A stretch of DNA of 64,000 nt. It comes from Deefgea piscis (GTDB lineage: Bacteria; Pseudomonadota; Gammaproteobacteria; Burkholderiales; Chitinibacteraceae). The notes beneath the pieces are model-generated. The model had not been told where the DNA came from and made no database searches. It saw only the letters and a list, made by a program, of their open reading frames with translations. This document shows, in pieces, positions 45,513-57,044 of this stretch (its first letter is position 1; each line of letters opens with the position of its first letter). Location of the stretch: the NCBI RefSeq assembly GCF_019665785.1, contig NZ_CP081149.1:620001-684000 (forward strand), given 5' to 3'. Both the position numbers and the translations under genes were made by a program.

Positions 45513-45721
45513 GACGCGGTTTTGTCCTGATAGATTCGGGTTGCCATTGCTTGCTTTGAACGGCAGCTCACTTTGATTTTGGGCGGCACTTGCTCGCTGG
45601 CGCTTTGCCATTGAGTTTGGCATTGCTCAACGACCTTGGCGTGCAAAATCAGCTCTTTGGCCATGCTCGGGTTCAGGTAGCAAAGTAAGCTTAAGCAATA
45701 CAATGGCGCATGGCGAGGCAT
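45485..45721 (-). CDS. Small secreted protein heading the pilus cluster, unrecognised
   Basis: A 78-residue ORF starts three bases after the mnmE stop and overlaps the next SCPU gene by 28 bases. It has a probable signal peptide (MPRHAPLYCLSLLCYLNPSMA) and a mature part of about 57 residues with two Cys (VEQCQTQW and IKVSCRSK). Coupling at both ends suggests it is co-expressed with the pilus genes. I do not recognise the family; size and paired Cys suggest a small periplasmic or pilus-associated factor, which is inference. Confidence 0.6.
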   Translation of the reverse strand: MPRHAPLYCLSLLCYLNPSMAKELILHAKVVEQCQTQWQSASEQVPPKIKVSCRSKQAMATRIYQDKTASWPNTTYDF

Positions 45722-45723
45722 GG

Positions 45724-47058
45724 TTATTTGCCGATACAAAAACGGCTAAAAATCACGCCGAGTAGGTCGTCAGAGGTGAATTCGCCAGTGATTTCATTAA
45801 GGCTTTGCTGAGCAAGGCGCAGTTCTTCGGCCAAGATCTCGATTTGCAAATAGCAGGCGTCCGCAGTATTCAGGTGCTCACGAGCAACGCGAATCGCGGC
45901 GAGGTGGCGCTCGCGAGCGATAAATACCCCATCGTTCATACCTTGCCAGCCTATCTTCTTCAACAGCTTATGTTTTAAATCTTGCAGCCCAATACCCTGC
46001 TTGGCAGAAACATGGATTTCATCGTCAGCGATTTCACCAGCTTGATCGCCAGTGAGATCGATTTTGTTAAACACGCGTAAAACGCTTAGCGAGGCAGGCA
46101 AGCGCGCCAGAATGTCGTGATCATGCTCAGTGATACCTTCGCGGCTATCGAGCAGTAATAGTGCCAGATCGGCTTTTTCTACTGCAGCCCAAGTGCGCTC
46201 GATGCCGATTTTTTCTACAGTGTCATCGGTGTCGCGCAGGCCCGCAGTGTCGATAATGTGCAGCGGAATACCGTCGAGTTGAATTAGCTCACGGACGGTG
46301 TCGCGGGTGGTGCCGGCAATGTCGGTAACAATGGCCACATCTTCACCAGCAAGTGCGTTCATTAGGCTAGATTTGCCGACGTTGGGTTGGCCAATCAGTA
46401 CTACATGCATGCCCTCACGCAGTAATTTGCCTTGCGTGGCGGTGTCCATCACGCGCGCGAGTTGGGCGCTGATGGTGTGTAATTTACCGCGCGCATCGGC
46501 AGCTTCTAGAAAGTCGATGTCTTCTTCGGGAAAATCCAGCGTGGCTTCAACCAGCATGCGTAGATTAATCAGCGCGTCGACTAGCGTATGCACTTCACGC
46601 GAGAAGGCGCCATCGAGTGATTTGATCGCTGATTTGGCTGCGGCCTCCGATTGTGCGTCGATAATATCGGCGACGGCTTCGGCCTGCGCTAAATCGAGTT
46701 TGCCATTCAAAAAAGCGCGCTTGGTAAATTCACCCGGCTCGGCGTGGCGTGCACCGAGTTCAATGCAGCGTTTGAGCAGCATATTCATTACCACTGGGCC
46801 GCCGTGACCTTGTAGCTCTAACACGTCTTCACCGGTGAATGAGGCTGGATTGGGGAAGAAGAGGGCAATGCCTTCGTCGATGGTGCTGCCATCAACGGCT
46901 TGGAAATGGGCAAAGTGGGCAAAGCGCGGCTTGAGCGGGCGCGCAATGAGGCCGGAGATGACGCTTTGGATGTCTTTGCCAGAAATACGAATCACACCAA
47001 CGCCACCTCGACCCGGTGCGGTAGCAATGGCGGCAATGGTATCGGGGGTATAAAGCAT
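45724..47058 (-). CDS. mnmE: MnmE (TrmE), tRNA modification GTPase
   Basis: MnmE works with MnmG to place cmnm5 on U34 of several tRNAs. The 444 residues have the folate-binding N-terminal domain ([22 protein letters not shown]), a helical domain, and an inserted G domain: [14 protein letters not shown] near residue 222, [21 protein letters not shown]. The C-terminal FCIGK supplies the essential Cys. The order yidC-mnmE downstream of rpmH-rnpA is the classic origin-side arrangement. Confidence 0.97.
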   Translation of the reverse strand: MLYTPDTIAAIATAPGRGGVGVIRISGKDIQSVISGLIARPLKPRFAHFAHFQAVDGSTIDEGIALFFPNPASFTGEDVLELQGHGGPVVMNMLLKRCIELGARHAEPGEFTKRAFLNGKLDLAQAEAVADIIDAQSEAAAKSAIKSLDGAFSREVHTLVDALINLRMLVEATLDFPEEDIDFLEAADARGKLHTISAQLARVMDTATQGKLLREGMHVVLIGQPNVGKSSLMNALAGEDVAIVTDIAGTTRDTVRELIQLDGIPLHIIDTAGLRDTDDTVEKIGIERTWAAVEKADLALLLLDSREGITEHDHDILARLPASLSVLRVFNKIDLTGDQAGEIADDEIHVSAKQGIGLQDLKHKLLKKIGWQGMNDGVFIARERHLAAIRVAREHLNTADACYLQIEILAEELRLAQQSLNEITGEFTSDDLLGVIFSRFCIGK

Positions 47059-47151
47059 GGTGAATTCTCTTAGGGTATTGACTGCTAATTATTGTAAAAC
47101 AAGCGCTGTCGCTCGATACATCGTTTTGAATTGAGTTTCAGTAAAGATAGC

Positions 47152-47178
47152 AAAACGCCGCCCGAAGGCGGCGTTTTT
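47152..47178. terminator. Terminator between yidC and mnmE
   Basis: AAAACGCCGCC (47152-47162), loop CGAA, GGCGGCGTTTT (47167-47177). T-runs exist on both strands; on the minus strand, where yidC ends at 47192, the stem GGCGGCGTTTTG serves as its terminator. Confidence 0.9.
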
Positions 47179-47191
47179 ATTTTAAGCCTTG

Positions 47192-48847
47192 CTAACTATT
47201 TTTGGCTTTTTTTGCAGCGTTTTCAATTTGCTTGGTAATCACATATTGCTGAATGATCGACAAGATATTGTTCACAACCCAGTACAGCACCAAACCAGCT
47301 GGGAAGAAGAAGAAGAACACCGAGAAAATCAATGGCATAAACTTCATCATCTTCGCTTGCATCGGATCCGGCGGTGGAGGCGACAAGGTCGTTTGCACGT
47401 ACATCGATACCGCCATAATCAGTGGCAAGATGTAGAGCGGATCTTTCACCGATAAGTCATGGATCCAGAATTCCCACGGTGCTTGGCGCAATTCAACTGC
47501 GGCCAGCAACATCCAGTAAAAACCAATGAACACCGGAATTTGCACCAGCATCGGTAAACAACCCCCGAGCGGATTCACTTTTTCCGTTTTGTACATTTCC
47601 ATTACAGATTGCTGGAATTTCACGCGGTCTTCGCCGTGACGTTTTTTCAACTCTTCCATCCGTGGTGCTAACAAGCGCATCTTGGCCATTGAGCGATAGC
47701 TGGCGCTAGCTAATGGATAGAACGCGGCTTTTAGCAAGAGGGTCACGATGATAATCGACCAACCCCAGTTGCCAACAAGGCCGTGGATAAACTGCAATAC
47801 GGCGAATAAAGGTTTCGAGAAGATGGTGAACATCCCGTAATCTTTAACCAGATCAAAGCCTTGTGCCACGGTGTCTAAACGTTTACTTTCTTGTGGACCA
47901 ACAAAGATCGGTACCGATTTTTCAAACGTTTGGCCAGCCGCAATGCTTGGCAATTGAACGATGGCGCCGACGGAGAATAAATTATCCGGTAGGGCTTTCA
48001 TTTCAATTTGGCAGGCATTTGGCGTGCAAGCATCACCACCGGTTTCTGGCGTGAAAATCCAAGCCGAAACAAAGTAGTGCTGAATCATCGCAATCCAGCC
48101 GTCTTTGGCCCAAGGGATGTATTTCGCTTCACCTTTACGGATCTTATCGAAATCCACTTTTTGGAATTTAGCTTCTTCGGTGTAGACCGCAGGACCGGTG
48201 AAGGTATGCGTACCAAACATGCCTGGGTTTTCTACTTTGCCGTCACGCACCAAGCGATAGTAAGCACTGGTCGTTAGCGGTGCAGTGCCCGCATTGACGA
48301 TTTGGTACTTCACATCGACTAAGTATTTGTCGCGTTTGAAGGTGTAGATTTTGGCAATTTTGACGCCGTTCGGGCCGGGCGCTTCTAAGCGAACGACAAC
48401 TTCATTTTGGCCTTCAGCCAAGGTGTAGTTGCTTTGTGCCGCAGTGAAAACGCTTTTGTGCGTTGGCATGCCTTCGCCAAGTAAACCGGTTTGCGCGATG
48501 TAAACATGCTCGCCTTCATCTTGTAATAAGACAAAAGGTTTGCTTGGATCATCGGTAGCACCGACTTTAAGCAGCTCAACATGGCGTAAATCGCCACCGT
48601 TGGCGTCGATTTCAGCGCGGAATAAGTCGGTAACGACGGTAATCCGCTGGCCTTTGGCGACATTGCTTTCTGGCGTAGTGTTGGTGGTGGTGGTATTGCT
48701 GGTCGTTGTTGCGCTAGCCGAAGCGGCACTGGCTGTGGCACTGGCCGTTACTTTGGGCTGCGGATAACGCTGCTCCATGTATTTTTGCCAGAAAAACAGA
48801 ATGCTGAAAGACAGCGCAATAAAGAGGATTAGTCTCTTAGTATCCAT
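47192..48847 (-). CDS. yidC: YidC, membrane protein insertase
   Basis: YidC inserts and folds inner-membrane proteins alone or with Sec. The 551 residues have an N-terminal helix (about 6-23), a low-complexity Ala/Ser/Thr linker (about 35-62), the large periplasmic P1 domain, and five C-terminal helices with the catalytic groove region (LFAVLQFIHGLVGNWGWSII, PLGGCLPMLVQIPVFIGFYW). The Ser/Thr-rich linker is longer and more repetitive than I expect. It lies downstream of yidD, 33 bases away. Confidence 0.97.
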   Translation of the reverse strand: MDTKRLILFIALSFSILFFWQKYMEQRYPQPKVTASATASAASASATTTSNTTTTNTTPESNVAKGQRITVVTDLFRAEIDANGGDLRHVELLKVGATDDPSKPFVLLQDEGEHVYIAQTGLLGEGMPTHKSVFTAAQSNYTLAEGQNEVVVRLEAPGPNGVKIAKIYTFKRDKYLVDVKYQIVNAGTAPLTTSAYYRLVRDGKVENPGMFGTHTFTGPAVYTEEAKFQKVDFDKIRKGEAKYIPWAKDGWIAMIQHYFVSAWIFTPETGGDACTPNACQIEMKALPDNLFSVGAIVQLPSIAAGQTFEKSVPIFVGPQESKRLDTVAQGFDLVKDYGMFTIFSKPLFAVLQFIHGLVGNWGWSIIIVTLLLKAAFYPLASASYRSMAKMRLLAPRMEELKKRHGEDRVKFQQSVMEMYKTEKVNPLGGCLPMLVQIPVFIGFYWMLLAAVELRQAPWEFWIHDLSVKDPLYILPLIMAVSMYVQTTLSPPPPDPMQAKMMKFMPLIFSVFFFFFPAGLVLYWVVNNILSIIQQYVITKQIENAAKKAKNS

Positions 48848-48880
48848 TTGAACGGAAGAGCTCCCAACTCGGTGGGTTAT

Positions 48881-49090
48881 TTACGGAACAGGATCATGTC
48901 CACAGCCGCCCCAGGGGTGGCATCGACACAGACGTTTTGTCGTGAGCCAACTGCCTTTTATTGGCCCGTATCGGCTCACCGCTTCAATACCGTATTGTGA
49001 ACAAGTCGGCGTGAAGCGGCAACGAGGACCTAGCAGTGGACTGATCATCAACTGATAAAGTTTCAGCAGCGTGATGATAAGGCGCGACAT
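48881..49090 (-). CDS. yidD: YidD, membrane protein insertion efficiency factor
   Basis: The 69-residue protein has an amphipathic N-terminal helix and the family signature [23 protein letters not shown] followed by [14 protein letters not shown], with its three conserved Cys. YidD assists YidC-dependent insertion. It overlaps the rnpA 3' end by 28 bases, a typical arrangement of rpmH-rnpA-yidD-yidC. Confidence 0.96.
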   Translation of the reverse strand: MSRLIITLLKLYQLMISPLLGPRCRFTPTCSQYGIEAVSRYGPIKGSWLTTKRLCRCHPWGGCGHDPVP

Positions 49091-49440
49091 TGCTTGATTC
49101 GTTTAAATAAACTCAATAACGCGGCACGCGCAGCGGCCCCGTCCTGACGTGCAAACGGTTTTCGCGATCTAACGACCACATCCAGACCGAGTAGCAATTC
49201 AGTATTTTGACGAAACAGCTCGCGTACAGTGCGCTTAATATAATTACGACCTACGGCACGTTTATCGGTTTTTTTGCCGACCACCAACCCTAAGCGAGCA
49301 TGCTGGCTTAGATTGGGTTTACCTAAAACTTGGAAGTAATCATTGCTCACTGAAGCACGCAAACTAAAAACGGATGAAAAATCATCCGTTTTTAGTAAGC
49401 GTGCATCACGCGCAAAGCGGTAGCGTTTTTCGCTCTGCAT
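49063..49440 (-). CDS. rnpA: RnpA, protein component of ribonuclease P
   Basis: RnpA binds the RNase P RNA and helps cleave tRNA 5' leaders. The 125-residue protein has [49 protein letters not shown] (the RNR-like signature near residue 65) and [12 protein letters not shown] chose ATG 49440 with GGAG about ten bases upstream; the open frame continues to 49512 but that part overlaps the rpmH region and adds no family sequence. Confidence 0.93.
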   Translation of the reverse strand: MQSEKRYRFARDARLLKTDDFSSVFSLRASVSNDYFQVLGKPNLSQHARLGLVVGKKTDKRAVGRNYIKRTVRELFRQNTELLLGLDVVVRSRKPFARQDGAAARAALLSLFKRIKQCRALSSRC

Positions 49441-49480
49441 GCCGAGTACTCCGCAAGCAGGGGCGTTGGTTCGCAACAGC

Positions 49481-49615
49481 TTAAGCCGATAAAACTTTGC
49501 GGCCTTTGGCACGGCGAGCGTTTAAAACGCGAACGCCACCAACAGTTGCCATGCGAGCACGGAAACCGTGAGTACGTTTGCGTTTGATTACAGAAGGTTG
49601 GAAAGTACGTTTCAT
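49481..49615 (-). CDS. rpmH: Ribosomal protein L34
   Basis: A 44-codon [21 protein letters not shown] to GRKVLSA, is unmistakably L34 of the 50S subunit, with the typical KRTxQPSxxKRKRxHGFRxRM core. The stop is 40 bases before rnpA. A promoter with TTGACA lies upstream at 49654-49683. The divergent rpmH/dnaA arrangement marks the origin neighbourhood. Confidence 0.98.
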   Translation of the reverse strand: MKRTFQPSVIKRKRTHGFRARMATVGGVRVLNARRAKGRKVLSA

Positions 49616-49653
49616 GACTAAATCCTAAGTGCTAATTGGGCAGTAAACACGCG

Positions 49654-49683
49654 ATTTAATCAGTACTGCTAGTAGCTTGTCAA
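49654..49683 (-). promoter_or_regulatory. Promoter of rpmH-rnpA-yidD-yidC
   Basis: On the minus strand a consensus -35 TTGACA (complement of 49678-49683) and -10 TTAAAT (complement of 49654-49659) are separated by 18 bases. It lies 39 bases before the rpmH start. Confidence 0.7.
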
Positions 49684-49725
49684 GTGAGAGTCGTAATTAA
49701 CCGTGGATCGATTGCCTACTGTGCT

Positions 49726-49734
49726 TGTGGATAA
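49726..49734 (-). promoter_or_regulatory. Perfect DnaA box (TTATCCACA)
   Basis: The plus strand reads TGTGGATAA, the complement of the R1-type DnaA box TTATCCACA. It lies 193 bases before dnaA, next to the possible -10 TACAAT at 49751, a position suited to DnaA autorepression. Confidence 0.85.
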
Positions 49735-49926
49735 GTATTGCACTTGCGAGTACAATGCCTCACTTCTCGGTAACTCTCAGTGGCCAAAATGGCCGTGCGA
49801 AACTTGGCTTAATATTCAAGGCTTTGCGCGGTGTGCCTCAAATTCCATGCCAATAAATAAAATAACATCGCCGAGTTTGGCCTTGATCTGGTGCCCGCTG
49901 ACCCTAAGCCGTGGTAATTTATTCCT

Positions 49927-51318
49927 ATGCAAATAGAAACACTTTGGCCGCATTGCCTCAATGAATTGCAACAAAATTTAGGTGCCAGTCAATTTAATAT
50001 CTGGATTAAGCCTTTATCGGCGCAGATGATTGACGACACTTTAGTCATTGCAGTGCCCAATCAGATTTTTCTGCAATTTATCCGTGATCGCTATCTGGGC
50101 ATGATTGAAATGGCCGCAGCGAAGTTGTGTGCTGGCGTTCCGCCGCCGATTGAGCTTAAAGTCGGCCAGATGAGTGCGCCTGCGCCGCGTGTTGCTGCGC
50201 GCTCAGCCAATGCCGCCAGTGACGAACCGGCACCTGCTGCAGCGGCAGCCCCGGTTAAAACCGGTAAACGCTTTGACGCCGGTGGCGCCAGCCATGAAAC
50301 GACGCGGCTTAATCCATCGCATAGTTTTGAGACGCTAGTCACGGGTAAAGCCAATCAGGTGGCGCGCGCAGCTGCAATGCAAGTGGCCGAAAACCCTGGC
50401 GTGAGCTACAACCCGCTATTTGTATACGGCGGTGTGGGCTTGGGTAAAACCCATTTGATTCAAGCCATTGGTAATTTTGTTCACCAGCATAATCCGCAGG
50501 CCAAAATTCGCTATATTCATGCCGAAAAATACGTGCAAGATGTGGTGAAGGCGTATCAACATAAATCGTTTGATGAATTTAAGCGCTATTACCATTCGCT
50601 GGATTTGTTGCTGGTCGATGATATTCAGTTTTTTGTCGGTAAAGACCGCACCCAAGAAGAATTCTTCTATCTATTTAATGCGCTACTTGAAAGTGGCAAA
50701 CAAATTATCCTCACTTCGGACAAAATCCCGCGTGAAATTGATGGTTTGCAAGAGCGTTTAACCTCGCGTTTTTCTTGGGGTTTGATCGTACCGATCGAGC
50801 CGCCAGAAACCGAAATGCGCGTGGCCATTTTGCTGAAAAAAGCTGAAGCCGAGCATTTCAAGCTCGATGCCAATGTCGCCTTTTTTATGGCGAAAAACAT
50901 CCGCTCCAACGTGCGCGAGCTGGAAGGTGCTTTGAAACGCGTGCTGGCATATGTGCGCTTTACTAATCAACCGATCACGGTTGAATCGGCCAAAGAAGCG
51001 CTGCGTGATATTTTAGCCTCGGGCAACCGCCAAGTTTCGGTGGAAAATATCCAGAAAACGGTCGCTGATTTTTACAAAATCAAAGTCGCCGATATGCATA
51101 GTAAAAAGCGCACGCGAGACATTGCGCGGCCACGACAAATGGCAATGACGCTGACGAAAGAATTAACCCAGATGAGTTTGCCAGCGATTGGTGATGCATT
51201 TGGCGGTCGCGACCATACCACTGTCTTGCATGCGTGCCGCACGATTGAAGAGTTCCGCAAAAATGACAGCGAAATGGCGCATCAATACAGCGTGCTGCTG
51301 CAAATGTTGCGTTCTTGA
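49927..51318 (+). CDS. dnaA: DnaA, chromosomal replication initiator
   Basis: DnaA melts the origin in its ATP form. The 463 residues have domain I ([20 protein letters not shown]), a variable Ala/Pro-rich domain II (about 85-120), the AAA+ domain with Walker [14 protein letters not shown] near residue 163 and Walker [11 protein letters not shown], and the C-terminal DNA-binding domain with [13 protein letters not shown] and [12 protein letters not shown]. The ribosome binding site before ATG 49927 is weak (no GGAG), which would limit DnaA output. Confidence 0.97.
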   Translation: MQIETLWPHCLNELQQNLGASQFNIWIKPLSAQMIDDTLVIAVPNQIFLQFIRDRYLGMIEMAAAKLCAGVPPPIELKVGQMSAPAPRVAARSANAASDEPAPAAAAAPVKTGKRFDAGGASHETTRLNPSHSFETLVTGKANQVARAAAMQVAENPGVSYNPLFVYGGVGLGKTHLIQAIGNFVHQHNPQAKIRYIHAEKYVQDVVKAYQHKSFDEFKRYYHSLDLLLVDDIQFFVGKDRTQEEFFYLFNALLESGKQIILTSDKIPREIDGLQERLTSRFSWGLIVPIEPPETEMRVAILLKKAEAEHFKLDANVAFFMAKNIRSNVRELEGALKRVLAYVRFTNQPITVESAKEALRDILASGNRQVSVENIQKTVADFYKIKVADMHSKKRTRDIARPRQMAMTLTKELTQMSLPAIGDAFGGRDHTTVLHACRTIEEFRKNDSEMAHQYSVLLQMLRS

Positions 51319-51323
51319 TGTTG

Positions 51324-51420
51324 ATGGCATATTTATAACGAATATATCTATTTGATGGGGTATGTGAGTGTGAGCCCTTAGCAAAATTGCTAGCAGCCAC
51401 ATACCCTCGTTATATGCCAT
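51324..51420. repeat. Large compound palindrome between dnaA and dnaN (copy 3 of the GGGTAT family)
   Basis: ATGGCATA...TAACGA (51324-51341, with a 4-base bulge) pairs with TCGTTATATGCCAT (51407-51420); inside it GGGTATGTG (51358-51366) pairs with CACATACCC (51398-51406); inside that TAGCAA pairs with TTGCTA (about 51379-51392). Three nested stems span 97 bases, six bases after the dnaA stop. No T-run follows. Confidence 0.75.
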
Positions 51421-51564
51421 ACGCTATTTTGCTTTAAGTGTATTTATACCTTGAAGCGGCATCGCCAATGCTGCAAAGCTTTCGCATTCCTGATTTTGGC
51501 CTCGATTTGAGGTAGAATCGCGGATGCTACCGATAAACTAAATAAACAACTTGGGTGAGAGTAA

Positions 51565-52671
51565 ATGCAACTGCTGCAGGCTGAACGCGATTCGCTCCTA
51601 AAACCACTGGCCACTGTAACGGGTATTGTCGAACGTCGACACACCTTGCCTATTTTGTCGAATGTACTGATTAAAAAAGACGGCGATGCCTTGTCTTTTA
51701 CCGGTACCGATCTTGAAATCCAAATCAGTAGCCAACAAACCGAAGGCTTTTCTGGTAGCGATTTTGCGATTACCGTTGCGGCAAAAAAAATGTCGGACAT
51801 TTTGCGAGCGATTCCCGATAAAACGGTGGTTACGCTCGAAGAGGCCGAAGGCCGCCTAACTATTAAAGCGGGCAAAAGCCGCTTTGCGCTGCAAACTTTG
51901 CCAGCGGCTGATTTTCCTGAATTAGCCGTTGATACCAATCTGCGCGCAACCATTCGCTTGCCACAAGGCCAACTAAAAGCCTTGCTCGGCCGCGTACAAT
52001 TTGCGATGGCGCATCAAGATATTCGTTATTACCTCAATGGCCTGTTTATGGTTACTGATGGTAATTTACTTAAACTGGTGGCAACGGACGGCCATCGTTT
52101 AGGTTTTGTTTCTACCGAATTGAGCACGTCGTTTGATAAAAACGAAGTCATCTTGCCGCGCAAAACGATTTTGGAATTATTTAAATTGCTGTCGGATGTG
52201 GATGATGAAGTCACCATTGATATCGCCAGCAATCAAGTGAAGTTCAGCTTTGGCAAAATTGTGATTCACAGCAAAGTAGTTGACGGGAAATTCCCCGATT
52301 ACAACCGCGTGATTCCACAAAATAACGACAAACTATTAACGGTTGATCGCCAAGCGCTATTGTCGTCGATGCAACGTGCCGCCATTTTGTCGAATGAAAA
52401 ATTCCGTGGCGTTCGTTTGGTGCTCACTGATAGTACCTTAAAGATTTTGTGCAATAACAATGAGCAAGAAGAAGCTCAAGAAGAAGTTGAAGTCGGTTAT
52501 AGCGGCGAAACGCTGGATATTGGCTTTAACATTCAGTACTTGCTCGACGTATTGACCAATCTGTCGGTTGAAAACTTGCATTGCTATTTTGGCGACGTCA
52601 ATTCGAGTGTGCTGGTGACGATTCCAGATAATGAACACTTTAAATACATTGTGATGCCAATGCGTATCTAG
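51565..52671 (+). CDS. dnaN: DnaN, DNA polymerase III sliding clamp
   Basis: DnaN is the beta clamp that tethers polymerase to DNA. The 368 residues form three repeated clamp domains; MQLLQAERDSLLKPLATVTGIVERRHTLPIL begins domain 1 and the protein ends YIVMPMRI, the standard C-terminus with the hydrophobic partner pocket. GGTGAGAG precedes ATG 51565. A 246-base gap with the large palindrome separates it from dnaA, so it may have its own promoter. Confidence 0.97.
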   Translation: MQLLQAERDSLLKPLATVTGIVERRHTLPILSNVLIKKDGDALSFTGTDLEIQISSQQTEGFSGSDFAITVAAKKMSDILRAIPDKTVVTLEEAEGRLTIKAGKSRFALQTLPAADFPELAVDTNLRATIRLPQGQLKALLGRVQFAMAHQDIRYYLNGLFMVTDGNLLKLVATDGHRLGFVSTELSTSFDKNEVILPRKTILELFKLLSDVDDEVTIDIASNQVKFSFGKIVIHSKVVDGKFPDYNRVIPQNNDKLLTVDRQALLSSMQRAAILSNEKFRGVRLVLTDSTLKILCNNNEQEEAQEEVEVGYSGETLDIGFNIQYLLDVLTNLSVENLHCYFGDVNSSVLVTIPDNEHFKYIVMPMRI

Positions 52672-52678
52672 GCTGCGG

Positions 52679-55199
<2,521 letters not shown>

Positions 55200-55224
55200 A
55201 AAAAAATATTTTTTAGTTAGTACC

Positions 55225-55252
55225 AAAAAGCCACCGCATGCGGTGGCTTTTT
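55225..55252 (+). terminator. Intrinsic terminator of gyrB
   Basis: AAAAAGCCACCG (55225-55236), loop CATG, CGGTGGCTTTTT (55241-55252): a perfect 12-bp stem running into T, 25 bases after the gyrB stop. Confidence 0.95.
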
Positions 55253-55338
55253 GTTTGCTTGGGTATAGCTATGCAAAGCTTATTTGTTAATGACTGCATG
55301 GTGATACTTTGATTAGCGACCCAGCTCAGCACAATCTC

Positions 55339-55363
55339 GTAGGAGCGGGCTTGCCCGCGAAAG
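55339..55363. repeat. REP-like palindrome (GTAGGAGCGGGC...GCCCGCGA)
   Basis: GTAGGAGCGGGCTTGCCCGC continuing GAAAG contains the stem GCGGGC/GCCCGC around TT. The sequence is the core of the REP elements abundant in Pseudomonas genomes. It lies next to an IS remnant. Whether it is dispersed in this genome cannot be seen here; I find no second copy in the window. Confidence 0.75.
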
Positions 55364-55397
55364 CAATGCCAATATCAGCTGAATCTCCCCAATTGAC

Positions 55398-55883
55398 GAC
55401 CCCTTTGATTTTTTTGCCGATTATTTATTGGCCCAACTACCGATGTTTGGCTTACTCGTCTAGTCACCTATTTTGATGCAGAAACGGAGCAGACTTATCA
55501 GTTCGTCACCAATCGCCAAGATTGGCCCACCAAGACCGTGGCTGACTTGTATAAGCAGCGCTGGCAAGTTGAGTTGTTCTTCAAATGGATTAAGCAAAAC
55601 TTGAAAATCAAGGCCTTTCTAGGTTTGAGTCGTAATGCCGTTTTTACTCAGATCATGGTGGCATTGTGCGTCTATTTGTTGCTGGCCTATTTGAAATTTA
55701 GCACGGGTTTAACCCAGAGCTTGCAGCAGATACTGCGTTTGTTGCAGTTGAATCTTTTCATCCGCAGGCCGTTGCTGTCGCTGTTTCGGCCGCCAGACAA
55801 AGTACCTGACTCCCCTCAGTTAGCGTGGGATTGGGCATGATGAAAATTAACTGGGACAGCAGTGAGTCTGACCCCTTTGATTT
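55398..55883. mobile_element. Degenerate IS scar bounded by GACCCCTTTGATTT repeats
   Basis: GACCCCTTTGATTT occurs at 55398-55411 and 55870-55883 in direct orientation, bracketing the transposase remnant. The second copy is preceded by TTAACTGGGACAGCAGTGAGTCT, a sequence style often seen at transposon ends. Only the 3' portion of the element remains. The following 55884-56023 stretch shows no gene. Confidence 0.6.
55409..55840 (+). pseudogene. IS4-family transposase, C-terminal remnant
   Basis: The open frame encodes the C-terminal part of an IS4-type DDE transposase: TRLVTYFDAETEQTYQFVTN, then VADLYKQRWQVELFFKWIKQ, the Y-(2)-R-(3)-E-(6)-K signature containing the catalytic Glu. The two catalytic Asp residues and roughly two thirds of the protein are missing; an in-frame TGA lies at 55406 and no start is apparent. 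The fragment is flanked by a 14-base direct repeat (55398-55411 and 55870-55883), so a deletion between repeats may have produced it. Confidence 0.85.
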
Positions 55884-56023
55884 CCAACACTTAGAAAATG
55901 AAAGGCTGCTGCCTGATGGTTTGCGATTTTTGCTTGTGTATTTGTTATATTTTCTGCAACGACGTATCGACGCTTCGACCAACGCAGACTTTAAAGTTTT
56001 TAGGAAATACGGATTAACTCAGG

Positions 56024-56935
56024 TTATGAATTTGAATTGGCAAATAATTCGTGGCGGGCTCTTTCTGTTACCGCAATCACAGCAGGGTGACGCAATTTAC
56101 GCTGCACCGAAATGGCATAAAACTGCTCTTTGAGCTCGCCAATGACGCCGCGAACTGCTACTTGATATTCTTGGCAAATACTATGAGCGAGCACAGTCGG
56201 TACCACAAAGAAACCTGCCCCTGCTTTACCAAATGCCTTCAGTAATGCGCCATCATCAAATTCAGCCACGACTCGCGGTCGTATATGCGCACGCTCCATC
56301 CATGCCTCAAGGCGCGGACGGATCACGGCATCTGCGCCAGGCAGCAAAAAAGGTGCACCATGTAGTGCGGCTGGAAAGTCCCCAGCCCATTGCGCACAAA
56401 GCGTTGCCGTGCCGAGTACACTCAGCGTACTTTCACCCAATAAATGATTAAATCCGCGAATATTGGCCTCTGCAGGTAATGGCCGATCCGCCAGTACTAA
56501 ATCCAGCTTATGTGTTGCCAAATCAGCGAGCAGGTTGAGTAGCCGCCCTTCACGACAAATCAACCTCAAGGGATAATCCATTTGTAATGCGGGTTGCAGC
56601 AGTTCAAACGCCACGGTTTTAGGCACCATATCCCCAATTCCGACTCGAAATTCTTGGGCCACCCCTTGTGGGCCAAGCTCAATCGCCTCCTGCAATGCTT
56701 CGCCAAGACTAAACATCTCATCGGCATAACTCTGTACCAAGCGACCCATATCAGTCAGGGTAAGTTGACGCCCCTCGCGGCGAAATAGCGGGCTACCGAT
56801 TTGTTCTTCGAGTGCTTTGAGCTGACCACTAATCGCTTGAGGCGTTAAAAACAAGCGTTCACTGGCGCGAATCACACCACCTGTTTTGCAAATCATCCAG
56901 AAATAATATAAGTGTTTGTAATTTAGCGCCTGCAT
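56024..56935 (-). CDS. LysR-family regulator, NhaR-type
   Basis: The 303-residue protein begins LNYKHLYYFWMICKTGGVIRASERLFLTPQAISGQLKALEE, the N-terminal helix-turn-helix with the HLYYFW motif characteristic of NhaR rather than general LysR proteins; the effector domain follows. NhaR activates the Na+/H+ antiporter gene nhaA in E. coli. No nhaA is adjacent. The gene is divergent from an HPF-like/TerB/TerC set, 109 bases away, which it may control. Confidence 0.88.
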   Translation of the reverse strand: MQALNYKHLYYFWMICKTGGVIRASERLFLTPQAISGQLKALEEQIGSPLFRREGRQLTLTDMGRLVQSYADEMFSLGEALQEAIELGPQGVAQEFRVGIGDMVPKTVAFELLQPALQMDYPLRLICREGRLLNLLADLATHKLDLVLADRPLPAEANIRGFNHLLGESTLSVLGTATLCAQWAGDFPAALHGAPFLLPGADAVIRPRLEAWMERAHIRPRVVAEFDDGALLKAFGKAGAGFFVVPTVLAHSICQEYQVAVRGVIGELKEQFYAISVQRKLRHPAVIAVTERARHELFANSNS

Positions 56936-57044
56936 CGAGGTTATTGTTCCAAAAAAATGAATAAAGAACCAAGAATATCTGATTTTTATATTTCATTACC
57001 AGCACTTACATTGATTAGTGAAACTAAATCACTGGAGCGTAAAA

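Larger units (their letters stand above)
49616..49926. other. rpmH-dnaA intergenic region, candidate origin-proximal regulatory DNA
   Basis: The 311-base gap holds the rpmH promoter, one perfect DnaA box, a GGCCA/TGGCC stem (about 49783-49795), a possible dnaA -10 TACAAT at 49751 and an AT-rich tract CAATAAATAAAATAACA (49850-49866). I see only one perfect DnaA box, so the stretch alone is weak as oriC; it may serve dnaA autoregulation, with the origin elsewhere. Confidence 0.5.

Noticed and set aside
45513..45623. N-terminal extension of the second SCPU subunit
   Set aside because: It overlaps the small secreted protein gene and lacks a signal peptide, whereas the ATG at 45512 gives a perfect one.
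55398..55883. 14-base direct repeat considered as phage attachment sites
   Set aside because: No integrase or tRNA is present and the enclosed DNA is an IS fragment, so a transposon origin fits better.
55825..56133. 102-codon plus-strand frame after the transposase remnant
   Set aside because: It crosses the IS end repeat and runs into the 3' end of the LysR gene on the other strand; no domain is apparent.
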